A stretch of 64,000 nucleotides of DNA from Lycorma delicatula (GCF_047948215.1 NC_134456.1:16834230-16898229), one strand, 5' to 3'; counted from the stretch's first letter, positions 1 through 12,113 are shown. The notes: generated by a model from the letters alone, not told the origin. Numbers and translations are program-made.

Positions 1-88
1 AGCGTGCATTTAAGGCAATCATGTTATTTAAGATTTTAGATACTGCAAATACTTAAGAGCAAGTTTATCTTTGCAATAGATTTTTTTT

Positions 89-213
89 AACCTCCGGGCC
101 CACAGTTATATACGACTTCAGAGGATGAGATGAATGATTGTAGCGTGTATGAAAATGCCATGCCTGACCGGGATTCGAACCCCGGATGAAAGGTCGAGAC
201 ACTACCACTCGGC
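89..213 (-). repeat. Composite tRNA-derived SINE fragment
   Basis: The first half (cctccggg... gacttcagaggatgag) matches the end region of the 300-bp SINE family seen at 60819. It is joined to a tRNA-like head read on the minus strand, with the B-box-like text gggattcgaaccccgg at 169-184 and actaccactcggc near 201. The same head occurs at 55629 and, in the other orientation, at 51192. The join suggests either a chimeric SINE or one SINE inserted in another. Confidence 0.6.
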
Positions 214-565
214 TAGTAGTAGTTAACAACATTATAAGTATACTGCTTATAAGAAGTCAAGCAGTTTTACAACCAACGTATCCTTTCAAATGTACCTTGT
301 GCTTCAAAGTAATTGATAGTGGTTTAACGGGAGGTAATACAAAATTAAGTAATTTTTTTTATTTTCCCCCTACTTCAAGCATATTTTTCCAGGTAAAACC
401 TGAATTACAGCTTGGGATCACAGTTGTGAATTTTTGTTTCAATTCTTAATACTGGCTTTCAGAGTGGTATTTTCGTTAGAGAATTTTTTTTATTTCATTT
501 TTTGGCTTCATTGTTAGAATTATTATTGAAGTTTCAAGTAAGCATTGGGTGTGTGTGTTTTTAAA

Positions 566-826
566 TTGTGAGTTAATCGTTCGATTATTTTGTTGTTAAA
601 TACAAAAAGGCCTCGATAAACCAAATATATAGTTTTAAAATCTGCAAATCGTTCAGGAAGAAAAGAAATGGGGAAAAAGCACGTGTTAATATAGAACCAA
701 GTGCTAGTTTGGATTTAAGTTCAGGTAACATTTGTAGGTTATGTCAAATTTCAAGCCGTGTACTAGTAATATTAATACTAGTATGTATTAATATGTCGAT
801 AAACTTAGCTCACTGTTTTTGATAGT
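566..826 (+). repeat. Dispersed repeat with zinc-finger-like coding segment, copy 1
   Basis: About 260 bases that reappear in inverted orientation at 14960-15215. One frame is open through the shared block and includes SSGNICRLCQIS, a C-x-x-C pair like the start of insect ZAD or similar zinc fingers. After the shared block the frame ends quickly. I do not recognise the parent gene or element, and the ZAD assignment rests only on the ICRLC text. It may be the 5' coding end of a dispersed transposon or retrogene family. Confidence 0.5.
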
Positions 827-1651
827 TGCATATGAAAATGTTTTACCCATAAAGGAAAAGCTTGTCCGTAGGTAGAAGTACTAAATCGGTAATTATAATT
901 AGAAACATTAAAATAGAAAACTTTAGTTTTCTTCAATTTATAATAGCTTTCACCCATAGCTGTTACCACTTCATTTGTAAAAGGTTAGAACACCTTATAA
1001 ACAAAGAGATTAATGAAAAATACAGGTGTTTACTGAAAAAAGGTGAAAGAATGTTTTCCTAGACGCACCACACATTACCTGTTCAATAGCATTTTGCAAA
1101 ATTATAATCAGGTGAAGATAGCCAATAAGTTGAAATTATCCAGATCACTCTGCATTATAGTTTGCAACCTATCAAGATTCTTATGAATATACTAGAGTAG
1201 AATATACTTATCTGCAAAAGATGTAGCTTTGCCATAAAATTTATTTATTTTTTTGAAAGTAGGACATTAATAAAAATTATAAATAAACTAGATACAAGAA
1301 CCACGTTCATTAAAAATAGCAATTTTACCTTCAGCAGAAACAACATTTACGTATGTTTTTTATATCTTTTATTTAATAGTAGGCATAGAAGTACACTGGT
1401 TTTTTAGTTCTCTACTGATTCTTTGCAGGTAATTCCCTCATATTTTTAAAATGTTTTTTAGCTGCCATAATCCACATATATATATATTTTTCTTAAACGT
1501 TCAGTCTTAGTTTTGTGGCTGTGAGAATTTTTTGCCATATCCTATACCTGTCTTTGAGAAATGGTAATGCACAGTCCAACTTTATCCATGGTTTAAAATA
1601 AATAAATAGATTTATTTTTAAATAAATAACAGATTTTGATTGATTAATAAA
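827..1651. other. AT-rich stretch with no recognised gene
   Basis: Homopolymer runs and a short TA repeat near 1480 are visible; there is no coding or repeat signature I can name. The same holds for 214-565. Confidence 0.5.
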
Positions 1652-2039
1652 CCCTAATATTTTTTTTGTTGTCTTCAGTCATTTGACTTGTTTGATGCAG
1701 CTCTCCAAGATTCCCTGTCTAGTGCTAGTCATTTCAGTATATACCCCCTACATCCTACATCCCTAACAATTTGTTTTACATATTCCAAACGTTGCCCATT
1801 CTTCTGTAGCACCACATTTCAAAAGCTTTTAATCTTTTCTTCTCAGGTACTTCGATTGTCAGTTTCTCTTCCACATAAAGCTACACTCCAAACATATACT
1901 TTCAAAAATCCTTTCCCCATTTAAATTAATTTTTGATGTAAAGAAGTTATATTTTTGACTGAAGGCTTGTTTCGCCTGTACTATTTGGCATTTTATATCA
2001 CTCCTGCTTCATCCATCTTTAGCAATTCTACTTCCCAAA

Positions 2040-2444
2040 TTACAAAATTCTTCTACCTCCACAATCTTTTCTCTTCGTATCATTCAGTGGTCCATCTTCG
2101 TTATTTCTACTACATTTCATTACTTTTGTTTTGTTCTTGTTTATTTTCATGCGGTAGTTCTTACATAGGACTTCATCCATGCTGTTCATTATTTCTTCTG
2201 AATCTTTTTTACTGTTAGCTAGAATTACTATATCATCAGCAAATCGTAACATCTTTATCTTTTCACCTTGTACTGTTACTCTGGATCTAAATTGTTCTTT
2301 AACATCATTAACTGCTAGTTCTATGTAAAGATTAAAAAAGTAATGGGGGTAGGGAACATCCTTGTCGGACCCCTTTTTTATTACGGCTTCTTTCTTATGC
2401 TCTTCTATTATTACTGTTGCTGTTTGGTTCCTGTAAATATTCAA
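2040..2444 (-). pseudogene. Reverse transcriptase fragment of the 1661-4699 LINE
   Basis: A 134-codon open stretch holding the C-terminal palm of the reverse transcriptase. It starts near NIYRNQTATVIIEEHKKEAV, passes through the FNLYIELAVNDVKEQFRSRV region and keeps the catalytic RFADDIVILA box. The GVRQGC motif before it is altered by a frameshift (KKGSDKDVPYPHYFF in place of the RKGVRQGC text seen in the copy at 57853). The segment ends in a frame change, so it is one part of a broken polyprotein. Confidence 0.8.
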
Positions 2445-2694
2445 ATTTGTTCTTCTATCTGTGTACTTGAATCCTAATTTTTTTTAAATTCTGAACATTT
2501 TATTCCAGTCTACGTTATCAAATGCCTCTTTTAGGTCTATAAATGCCAAGCATGCTGGTTTGTTTTTCTTTAATCATCCTTCTACTATTAATCAGGGTGC
2601 TAAAATTACTTCCTTTGTCCCTGTACTTTTCCTGAAACCAAATTGGTGTTCTAACACTTCTCCCACTCTCCTCTCAATTTTTCTGTATAGAATT

Positions 2695-2934
2695 CTAGTT
2701 AAGATTTTTGATGAGATGACTAGTTAAGCTAATTGTTATGTATTCTTCACATTTATCTGCTCCTGTTTTCTTCGGTATCATGACAGTAACACTCTTTTTG
2801 AAGTCTGACGGAACTTCCCCTTTTTCGTAAATATTACACACCAGTTTGTATGATCTCTCAATCGCTTCCTCACCTGCAGTACACAGTAATTCTGCAGGTA
2901 TTCTGTCTATTCCATGAGCCTTTCTGCCATTCAA
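2695..2934 (-). pseudogene. Reverse transcriptase fingers fragment of the 1661-4699 LINE
   Basis: An open stretch with NGRKAHGIDRIPAELL, the usual N-K-A-x-G-x-D-x-I-P entry of non-LTR reverse transcriptases, then SVTVMIPKKTGADKCEEY. It continues across frameshifts to the block at 2040-2444. It aligns residue by residue with the better copy at 57127-57822. Confidence 0.8.
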
Positions 2935-3141
2935 TTCTTTTAATGCTCTCTTAAATTCAGATCTCAGTATTTTTTCTCCCCTTTCATCCTCTATAACATA
3001 ATTTTCTAATTCATTTCCTCCTTATAACAATTCAATATATTCCATTCCACCCACCTATTGACTTTTCTTTTTGTACTATAAATCTTTACAAAGATGTGTA
3101 CCATCTTTCTTTAACACATTATTAGATTTTAATTTATGTAC

Positions 3142-4360
3142 TCAAAAATTTTCCTTAACACTCCTGTATGCTCTGGCTATTTTACCAATGATCATTTCTC
3201 TTTCCACTTCTGAACAGTTTTCTTTAATCCACACTTCTTTCGCTAGTTTGCACTTCCTGTTTAAAGTATTTCTTAACTGTCGATAGTTCCTTTTACTTTT
3301 TTCATCACTAGCATTCCTATATTTTCTATGTTCATCCATCAGCTGCAATATGTTGTTTGAAATCAGGTTTTCTACCAGTTCTCTTTGTTCTGCCTAAGTT
3401 CATTTTTGCTGATTTAAGCATTTCCTTTTTAACATCTTCCCATTCTTCTTCTACATTTTCTACCTTACAGTTTTTACTCAGACCTCTTTCGATGTCCTCC
3501 TCAAAAATCTTCTTTACCTCCTCTTTCACAAGCTTCTCTAAATTCCACCGATTCATCTGACACTTTTCTTCAGGATTCTAATACCAAATCTACATTTCAT
3601 TAACACTAAATTATGGTTGCTATCAATGTTTGCTCCAGGGTAAGTTTTGCAGTCGACAAGTTGATTTCTAAATCTTTGCTTAACCATAATATAATCTGTC
3701 GGATACCTTGCAGTATAACCAGGCTTTTTCCATGTGTATATTCTTCTTTTATGATTTTTAAACTGGGTGTTGGCAATTACTGAATAATAGTTTGTGCAAA
3801 ACTCTGTAAGTAGTTTCATTCCTTTTGCCCAGCCCGTATTCACCCACTATATTTCCTTCCTTGCCTTTTCCAATGCTTGCACTCTAATCTCAAACTATTA
3901 TTAAATTTTCATCCCCTTTTATGTGTTTAATTGCTTTGTCAATTTCTTCGTATACACACTCTACCTCATCATCATCATCATTGGCGCTTGTAGGCATTAG
4001 ATGTTAACAATCATTGTCGGTTTAGGTTTTGATTTTATCCTTATTATAATGATTCTATCGCTATGAATTTTTAAATACTCTTCTCTCTTCCCTATCTTCT
4101 TGTTAATTACAAAAGCTACTTCTGCCTCCCATTATTTGAAGTTGAGTTAATTATTCTAAAATCACCTGACCAAAAGTCGTTTTCCTCTTCCCACTGAATC
4201 TCACTAATTCCTCCTTCATCTACATTTATCCTATCCATTTCCTTCTTTAAATTTTCTAACCTACCGATCTTTTTTTAGACTTCTAACATTCCACGTTCCG
4301 ACTCTTAGAGTATTATTTTTTAATTTTCTGGTGACCCCTCCCTTAGCAGTCCCCACCCGG
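3142..4360 (-). pseudogene. Endonuclease and linker relics of the 1661-4699 LINE
   Basis: Minus-strand fragments (3553-3843, 3332-3556, 3142-3348) match the endonuclease end and linker of the copy at 11425-12917: FKNHKRRIYTWKKPG, the DSNHNLV box (normally SDHNLV), MNRWNLEKLVKEEVKKIFEED and MDEHRKYRNASDEKSKRNYR. Further 5' there is text equivalent to the GTWNVRSL endonuclease start near 4300. Frames are broken repeatedly. Confidence 0.7.
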
Positions 4361-4708
4361 AGAACCAAACGGGAGACTAGTTTACCTCCAGAGTATTTTA
4401 CCAAGGAAGGTGTCTCCATCTTTGTTATATGAAAATGCAGCTGCAGTTTTCCATTGCTTTCAACTGCACAGTACTCAGAAGATTGAGTGATGTTGATATG
4501 GCCATTTGATTTGTCCTGACCTACATCCTTAACAACTACTGAAAGAGCTGCTGCCCTCTTTCAGGAACAGGAATCATCCTTAGTCTGGCTCTCAACAAAT
4601 ACCTCTCCGATATGGTTGCACCTTCGGTCCAGCTACTCTGTATCACTGAGCACTCAAGCCCTCTCACCATCGGCAAGGTGTCATGTTTCATAGAGGGAGC
4701 CCTAATAT

Positions 4709-6047
4709 AATATCTAGAAACTTTTTAAACTGAAAATCAGAATCATTGTTATCAAGAATTTCCCTGTGTGTTTATGTAAAATTGATCACCCTCGATAACT
4801 CTTTTTTCAGTATTAACTAAGGAGTTATATGTATTCATTCTAAGTATTTCTAGATGTTCACTATTACTATTTTATGCTTTCATTAATGTTTGCACCAATA
4901 TCTCTTATTAAAAAGATATTGCTTGTTGGAATCATAGGAAGGTCTTCAAGACCTTTCAAATTCGGTCTTATTTTGTTTATTCCAGCTATAGACATCGAGA
5001 ACTTAAAAAAAAGACGCTGTTTTAACCAATTTTCTTCTCCCTTCAGAATATGTCCCAGCTCCCATATTTTGAACTTTTTTTCTGATTAAGCTTCTATTCT
5101 TGTAAACAATTTCTTTATTATCTTTTCATTTCCATCAATTCATTTAATCTCCATTCTCAGTTTTGTTTTACTTGTTCATGGGATTGTTCCAGCCCTAGCA
5201 TTATACTAAACAGTACACTACCTGCAAGTCAACATAAATTTTCTACCTAAACGGTATAATCCTATCATTCATTAAACCCAACATTTATTTTAATTTTCCT
5301 AAGTAAACCCCAAATTTTTATGGTGCTCCAATTTCAGTATTTCTTTAGTTTCCTATTTCTTCCAGTTACTCCCTTTTCTACTTTACAAATAACAGAGTTT
5401 CTTATATTGTAGCAATGAAAACACAGTAGTCTGCATATGATTGCATGAAATATCACAATTCTTCATTATTATAATAAACATGTTTATTTTTAAACCATCA
5501 TAAATAATTTTGTCCACATCAACTTTCACTACAATTCATCCATTTTTTGCGATGCAAGAGCCATTTTTTGTAACCATTAATCCTACTTAATTGCAATGAA
5601 AGTCTTTTTTAATTTATTCTAGTCTCATACATTTTTGCATAAGCTTGCAGTTACAATTTCTTCTACTAATGTGTTTTGTTTTTCCTTTCTTCCCAATATT
5701 TCTAAGTGCATCTGCTTACTTTTTTCACTCCATTTTAAATCTGTATTTGATGTTTACTCTTCAATTTGAGTATCCTTTAATCAATCTTTATAATAAAGAG
5801 ATGAGGGAGGTATTCAATGAAAACCTTCTATTTTGCTAATATTTCTACCATTGTTTTAACATTACTATGAGTCAAATTTTCTTCTTAGTTTTTAACTTCT
5901 ATTTAGAACAAAAGAGTATTCTGTAATAATTTTACTCTAAGATAAAAGAAAATATAAGACATATAGTAATTCCTGAGTGATGTTAGAAATCGGTTTAAAC
6001 AGGAATTGTGACTTACTACTTACAGAAATATAAATGCCTGCCTTATC
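4709..6047. other. AT-rich stretch with no recognised gene
   Basis: T-rich low-complexity DNA with short accidental open frames. I recognise no protein, RNA or named repeat here. Confidence 0.5.
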
Positions 6048-6069
6048 TTATTTATTTTGTTTTTACGTC

Positions 6070-6345
6070 CTTGTATGAAGTACAAGGAAATATTATACTG
6101 GCAAAAAATTTCAGTTTTCAAATTTCAACAGAAGTATCCATTTTACCATCCCTGAATCCATTTTGACTAGTTTCGGCATGACATCTGTATGTACGTATCT
6201 CTCTAATCGTTTTTTAGTTACACGAGAATGTTGAATTTTGGATTTAGGACTGTTGTACATCTAGTTGTGCACCTCCCCTCCCTTTTGATTACAATCAACT
6301 GGACAAAAAGTGTCCAAAATAAGCCCAAAATCCAAAACATATATT
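6070..6345. repeat. Probable dispersed repeat with a small hairpin at its start
   Basis: The segment begins with tccttgtatgaagtacaagga, an 8-bp inverted repeat around tgaag, and continues in a mixed-composition block unlike the flanking AT-rich DNA. It has the look of an insect interspersed repeat, but no second clear copy is in this window, so the assignment rests on composition and recollection. Confidence 0.3.
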
Positions 6346-8205
6346 AACTTATAGGTAAAGCTTAATAATCCTGACTTTCTAATTAACAAATAAATAAAGA
6401 ATTCAAATATTTACCTTTTTATAAAATAATAATTAGATTAAGTAATATTAATTAATGCAACTTATTTAAATGATGTAAAAAACTGATAAAAAAAGATGCA
6501 TCATCAATGGGAAAACATTCATCTCTATAGCAAAATATTACTGGGTGGGAATTGTATGGTTATACTTTAAATTTTCTGTATTAATTCCAATACTTCCAAT
6601 AGTAATACAGATTACTTCTGGAACGCAGAAATCTATGAACTGTTGCTTAAAAAAAATCTGATGATTTTAGTTGAAAATATAACTTTCTCTGGAATATGCC
6701 TTTCGCCAGGTAAACATTTTGATCGTGTTAGAAGAGAAAATAAGTTTGTATTAAGTATGGATTTGTTTTTGTTTGATTTTTGTATTAACTGTAGGTTTCA
6801 TACTGTTCGATAGTGTTCATTTGCCTGCGAAGTGAATTTTTAAAGTTTTAACCAACAGAGAAAATACTTACATTTGCAGACGATAGCATAAGAATCGACC
6901 AACATTTTTTTTTAGAGATTGTTTACATTATTGTCTATTTTGCATTATTTAGATCATTCACACAGAGTAATTGAAAAATTCAAAATTTAAGATGTAAAAA
7001 TATTTCTTTCCAGTTATTAAAAAAAAAAAATCATAAAAATTCAATGACCTTCAAAGTCTGGCAATAGGGAAGATCATATATTTTATTTAGTACGTGAAAC
7101 TTTTACTATTCCTATAATAGGCCAAGTGGTAACATCTATTGGTTAATGTATGTATTAGAGTGTAGAGTCAAGTGATGTCTTGACACTAGACTGGTTCTAA
7201 CTGCCATAGAGCACTAATGTGCCAAACACAGCACAGCAATGTAGTTTATTTCCTTTTATTATTAGTATTAATAAATACAGTTATTAATACTTTATTTATT
7301 CATTAGCTAAAGACCAAACCTTAATATATTTATATTAATGAATTTTGTAGCATGTGAAAACTGGCATGCCTGATCATACTTGTGTCTGGAAACTGCAGAC
7401 AAAAGGCTTCCACAGAAACCCATGGCGGTTAAGATAATAATGAATTTAAAAAAAGATAATATTGATTGTTGACCGATGGAAAAGTGACACTACAGGTTAA
7501 CAGAAGTGGATAAAGGATAAAAGTTGGATGAAGGTGAGAAAGACAGAGTTGGCTTATGTGAGATTTAACTCAGGTTTAATAAACGTGAAGATGGAAGGAA
7601 AATCTTGGTTAAATATTTAATTTAAGAAAATTCTAATATCTGGAAAACCATGAAGGATAACTTGCCAAAGAAAATAATAAATCTTGCTAAACAGACGTAT
7701 AAATGTCAAGTCATTCACCCAGGAAAGATGATAGAGAGGTATTGAGTAAATACAGGTCAGACAGCACTGAGTACTGCCATTTTGCATATTTCTGATGATT
7801 TGCTGAGGTAGGAAACTTAATATAAAAGAAGCATAAGGTGGGGCTGATTCAAGAAACTTTAGGATCTGGACTTATATGTACACTTCCACCTCATAATTTC
7901 ATTAATATGATACAGACAAAATAAGTCAGTTTAGAAAAGGATTCCATCAAGTACAGCTACCGTATGATTAATTGAAGATAAATCTTTGTGTCATAGTTAC
8001 CTGACTCAAAACAAGATATCACAGTAAATTAGTAAGCACTCTATTGTTTCTATTATTTGCAAATGATTTGAAATCGGTTATCAAGAATTCATGTTGTTTA
8101 ATATTTGTGAATGACACATTTTTTAACTGAATCATTATGCTTCGAGATGATCCAGATGGTATATTCAATTGGTGCATTTAAAGTGATCTAGAAATGAATA
8201 AGGGA
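6346..8205. other. AT-rich stretch with no recognised gene
   Basis: No open frame or repeat signature I can support. Purine-rich text near 7440-7830 has scattered stops in every frame. Confidence 0.45.
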
Positions 8206-8376
8206 ACCCATCGGGTTGGTCTAATGGTGAATGCGTCTTCCCAAATCAGCTACTCTGAAAGTCGAGAGTTCCAGCAGTCCTATTAAAAAAGAAGAAATCC
8301 TAGTAAAGGCAGAAATGGTCGAAATGAGACAGTACAAGACTACACTTCATTTACACTCATACAATATCATCTTCAT
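8206..8376 (+). repeat. tRNA-derived SINE, family A, internally deleted copy
   Basis: It reads in the tRNA-first direction. The A-box-like head cccatcgggttggtctaatg is followed by gaatgcgtcttcccaaatcagct and the text corresponding to the B box, then cctagtaaaggcag. It then jumps to the distal part gacagtacaagactacactt and tcatacaatatcatcttcat. Compared with the copy at 60819-61119 (opposite strand), the middle is missing. Confidence 0.75.
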
Positions 8377-9304
8377 AAGTAATATCTGAATGGTAATTCC
8401 CTGATGCTAAACAGAAAAAAAGAAAGAAAAAGATATAATGAAGGGGAAAATATAATTAATTCTCTTTTTCACTCATTAAAGGAATCCTCCTTATCATAGT
8501 TTTACAACTAACACTGTTCTAAATCATGTTGATAATGCAAGAGGTTTTGGATTTATTTTGAAATTCATATCATTATTAATTTACAGGTGTCCAGGCTTCA
8601 ACAAAAGGATGAGGTCCTTTTTTATAAGGGAAGATTCATTAGTATACTTTTATAATGCTCCTTTGTACAAAATGTGATTGTATATAGTCCTGGGAATTAA
8701 AATCCATGTTGTGATCAAGGCACGGTCAAACAATGTGTCCAACATTGATCTCAAATTTGCTTCAGACATTGACTCCAATGTTTGCCATTGTACACTCTGT
8801 CTCACCATGCATTCAATGTTGGAGGCAATGCAAAGTCCCTTTTTCAAATTCAGTAGTCTTTGCAATGAAAATTATACAATTGGGGCAGTTGCAGCAGCCG
8901 CCAATGTGATCTCTTTTGCCTCTTATTTGTTATAAAGAAAAATGATGTAGAAGGTGATAGTTTCTTTCAATTGGAGTTAAGAAAGGTAAGAAATTTAATT
9001 AAAATACAGTATATGAATTGCTGGAGTTGACGAACCACTCTGTAAGCTAATGCTTTGAAACATGTCCATTGATTGATGTATGGTGCAGCCAAGTCATGAG
9101 CTTCAACTCAGAAGGCATTAATAAAAAGTAATTAAGGACACTTACATACACAATGTGCAAGATGCAGAAAATCAAAGATGTTTTTTATTTGTATTATTTA
9201 AAATTCATCAACAGAGTAACATCAGTTCTTCAAAACAATTTTTTTTAATTATATTTAAAATAAATTGTAAGAAATGCAAGATCGATTAAAAATATTCTCA
9301 CTCC
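8377..9304. other. Unassigned stretch
   Basis: It contains an open stretch of about 70 codons at 8650-8865 (minus) and an overlapping one on the plus strand at 8678-8935. Neither resembles a family I know. The slightly higher complexity suggests an old element, without further proof. Confidence 0.35.
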
Positions 9305-9450
9305 TAATCAATTACCTTACCAGTTTCTATGCTATTGACATTAATGACACCGTTAATAAAAATGTGTGGGACTGCTCTTCTGTCATGCACCGTCTATTGC
9401 TACACAAATATCATGAATACCACCATTACCAATAATTACTTCAACTGTTG
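9305..9450 (-). pseudogene. Mutator-like (MULE) transposase fragment, minus strand
   Basis: Read on the minus strand, with one in-frame stop (the expected Trp codon is TGA) and one frameshift, the text gives IGNGGIHDICVAIDGA, then QKRAVPHIFINGVINVNSIE, then TGKVID. This resembles the D-G-T-W-Q-K-R-G-H-x-S-x-N-G-V block of the insect Mutator-like transposase domain, here with changes. The assignment is from memory of that block. Two further pieces of the same kind, on the plus strand, lie 0.3 and 1.4 kb away. Confidence 0.5.
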
Positions 9451-9774
9451 ATTTCATTGTGTTCAATGAAACATAATTAAAACATTAGCATCACATCAAT
9501 GTATCTTGACAATCTAGCTGGTGGTTTTGGAACTACTTTGCTACAAAATAATTCAGTAGAACCCTTTCATTTACCAGTATAGCATAAAGCCCGTACATTA
9601 ATTTACATCCATGATACCCTTGTGTTTATGATTACAACAAAAAAAAGAAAGTTAGGGGCTAAGCCAATACTTTAAAATTAATTTAAATTTAAAAATTGCT
9701 TTGTTACAGGCTACTGTACCTCTAAAAAGAAAACGTTTGAAAAATGTTAAATAAAATTATGTGATTAGTATTAT

Positions 9775-9955
9775 TTGAATGTGGTTCAAGTATTGTTAGA
9801 ATTAGTATATGCCCTGTATCTTACTGGGAATGGCTGTATGGAGAATGTTGTACGATTGATTTGGCACCTCCTGAAATTAGGGTCCAGCCATAGAAAGTGT
9901 TGCTCAAATTTTAATGAAGCAGGCTGCTGCTAAAGCCATTGACGATTAGTAAATA
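9775..9955 (+). pseudogene. Mutator-like (MULE) transposase fragment, copy A
   Basis: It shares about 170 bases with 10985-11170. In the best frames it reads a YAL segment, APPEI, and GPAIESVAQILMKQAAAKAI before a stop. The order (Y-A-L...G...C...L-P-P...A...M-K-x-A-x-x-E) resembles the N-terminal part of insect Mutator-like transposases. Broken by frameshifts. Confidence 0.45.
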
Positions 9956-10869
9956 ATATAATTATTTTAAGTTATATTAATAAAATTATTAACAGAATAT
10001 TTTTTTCTTTTCCAGACCACATATGATAAACTTACACTAAATATTTTTAAATTCTGGTAAGCATGTGTCTGCAAGTGAAAAATTTTTCTGTCTATTTCCA
10101 CAGACAATTTAGTCTAACCACACTGACATGAAAATAAATACTCGCTGTTTTTACAATATGATTTTATCAGACGTTCAAAATTTACAGATTCTGGCTTTTT
10201 CTTTGAAGGTGACCTCAAACAATGAGTATGCATTTACAACACATATTCCAATTATCATATCGAAGGCTACCTACTGAACTAATTCACAGTTGAGGGGTAC
10301 AAATATCCTCAAAACCGCTACTGAATACTTCACTACTTAAAACACACACAAACTTAAAATTAACAAGAGTTGTTCTGTCATTAGTTTTGAATTATTTATT
10401 GACTCTGACATACATGTCTGGCTTAATGACATTCAACTTGTATATCAAATATACAGATGTACTATTTGTATTATTTATTCCACGAACAATGAAACAAATG
10501 TAAGAGGTGTAATTTAATCGTGACTGATTGTTTCGGAATACATACTCAGAAACTTTCAGTTTACCACTGAAATTTTAGGTTATGCACAATTTTAATTTTT
10601 TTTTTATTAAAAAGACTCATTTCATTTGGGCTCTGAGTTTAATGAAGCAAATATCCTCAAGAGATTAGGATTAGCTAGATTATGAAAAGTAAAATGCCTC
10701 ATACTCATTACTGCAGCAGGCAGAAGAAAATGTTCATAGTTTGTCATGACGTTCACTGGTTTGTATTTGATTGAACAGAGATAAAGATATTCAGAGAAAA
10801 AAAATATTCTGTTTCGATCCTAAAGATGTGAAACCAACTAACTAGATAGTTTGCTTAGAGCAATGTTTA
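9956..10869. other. AT-rich stretch with no recognised gene
   Basis: Lies between the two plus-strand MULE fragments. No coding signature found; it could include the eroded remainder of the same element. Confidence 0.4.
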
Positions 10870-11245
10870 ATTCTTGTTTGTAAATGTGCATAAGCGAATT
10901 TAGTATTTGATTTGGCCTAGCTGTTTCATTTAAAATTTTTTGCAAAAATTGTGGTACACAAACTGTTTTGTAATTTTGAGAGTTCAAAAATATTATAAAA
11001 CTAGTGTTACAATTAGCATATGCCCTGCATATTATTAGCAGAGTAGTAGCTCTGCAAGTAGAATGTTGTATGATTGGTTTAGCACCTCCTGAAATTATGG
11101 GTCCAGCCATAGAAAGTGTTGCTCAAATTTGAATGAAGCAGGCTGCTGCTGAAGCCATTGAAGAAAGTGGATAAAATGAAATTTCTACTGCATTTGATCG
11201 CAAATGGGAGGTCATACTCAGTTTTTGTAGTGATATATTGAAAAT
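10870..11245 (+). pseudogene. Mutator-like (MULE) transposase fragment, copy B
   Basis: A longer relative of the 9775 fragment. Successive pieces read CISEFSI-FGLAVSFKIFC and KNCGTQTV (a C-x-x-C pair), then QLAYALHIISRVVALQVECC, MIGLAPPEIMGPAIESVAQI, and KQAAAEAIEESG. After that comes a degraded FDRKWEV text where the catalytic-domain entry would be. Stops and frameshifts show it is dead. It ends about 40 bases before the 5' limit of the LINE at 11285. Confidence 0.5.
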
Positions 11246-11424
11246 GGTGTTGGGAGTCTGTCTATATATAAACTGTATATTTTGTGACTACGTCCCCACA
11301 TCTCCGGGTGGGGACTACTAAGGAAGGGGTCACCAGAAAATTAAAAAATAACATTCTATGAGTCGGAGCGTGGAATGTTAGAAGTTTAAAAAAGGTTGGT
11401 AGGCTAGAAAATTTAAAAAGTGAA

Positions 11425-11973
11425 ATGGATAGGATAAATGTGGATGTAGTAGGAATTAGTGAGGTTCGGTGGGAAGAGGAAGGTGACTTTTGGTCAGGTG
11501 ATTTTAGAATAATTAACTCAGCTTCAAATAATGGGAAGGCAGGAGTAGGTTTCATAATAAACAAGAAGATAGGGAAGAGAGTAGAGTATTTCAAAACGCA
11601 TAGCGATAGAATCATTGTAATAAGGATAAAATCACTACCTAAACCGACAACGATTGTTAATGTCTATATGCCTACAAGCGCCCATGATGATGATGAGGTA
11701 GAGTGTGTATACGAAGAGATTGATGAAGCAATTAAACACGTAAAAGGAGATGAAAATTTAATAATAGTTGGAGATTGGAATGCAAGCATTGGAAAAGGCA
11801 TGGAAGGAAATATAATGGATGAATACGGGCTGGGCAAAAGGAATGAAAGAGGGGACAGACTTATAGAGTTTTGCACAAAGTATAATTTAGTAATTGCCAA
11901 CATCCAATTTAAAAATCATAATACAAGAATATACACTGGAAAAAGCCAGGCGATACTGCAAGGTATCAGATAG
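11425..11973 (+). pseudogene. LINE AP-endonuclease domain
   Basis: An open stretch of 182 codons covering most of an apurinic-type endonuclease, which would nick the target DNA for target-primed reverse transcription. Visible blocks are VVGISEVRWEEEGDFWSGDF (residues about 8-27, with the catalytic Glu region), NVYMPTSAHDD, IIVGDWNASIGKG (the GDWN box) and FKNHNTRIYTG. The frame is lost near 11970, and the last catalytic SDHNLV-type box appears after the shift as DSDHNLVI at about 12047-12070. A 5' GTWNVRSL-like text (sAWNVRSL) lies just upstream of the first ATG, so the real start was before 11425. Confidence 0.85.
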
Positions 11974-12113
11974 ATTATATCATGGTTAAGCAAATATTTA
12001 GAAATCAACTCGTTGACTGCAAAACTTATCCTGGAGCAGACATTGATAGCGACCATAATTTGGTGATAATGAAATGTAGATTGGGGTTTAAAAACCTGAA
12101 GAAAAGGTGTTAG

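Larger units (their letters stand above)
1661..4699 (-). mobile_element. Apparently full-length APE-type non-LTR retrotransposon (LINE), decayed
   Basis: The element lies on the minus strand. The 3' end (low coordinates) ends in gactgaagacaacaaaaaaa. The 5' end near 4699 carries an untranslated region of about 400 bases. A 9-bp direct repeat, ccctaatat, flanks it at 1652-1660 and 4700-4708, as expected of a target-site duplication. Decayed coding blocks in order are an endonuclease relic (about 4300 to 3560), a linker (3556-3142), and a reverse transcriptase with GIDRIPAELL (2934-2695) and RFADDIVILA (around 2250, the catalytic FADD). Several frameshifts and stops break the frame, so it cannot be active. 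It is the same family as the copies at 11285, 42715 and 57145, but more diverged. The clade may be RTE-like; I cannot fix it without a search. Confidence 0.85.

Noticed and set aside
11262..11615. 117-codon minus-strand open frame
   Set aside because: Antisense of the LINE endonuclease domain at 11425-11973. Likewise 12407-12823, 12951-13235, 57123-57554 and 57681-58019 are antisense of reverse transcriptase.
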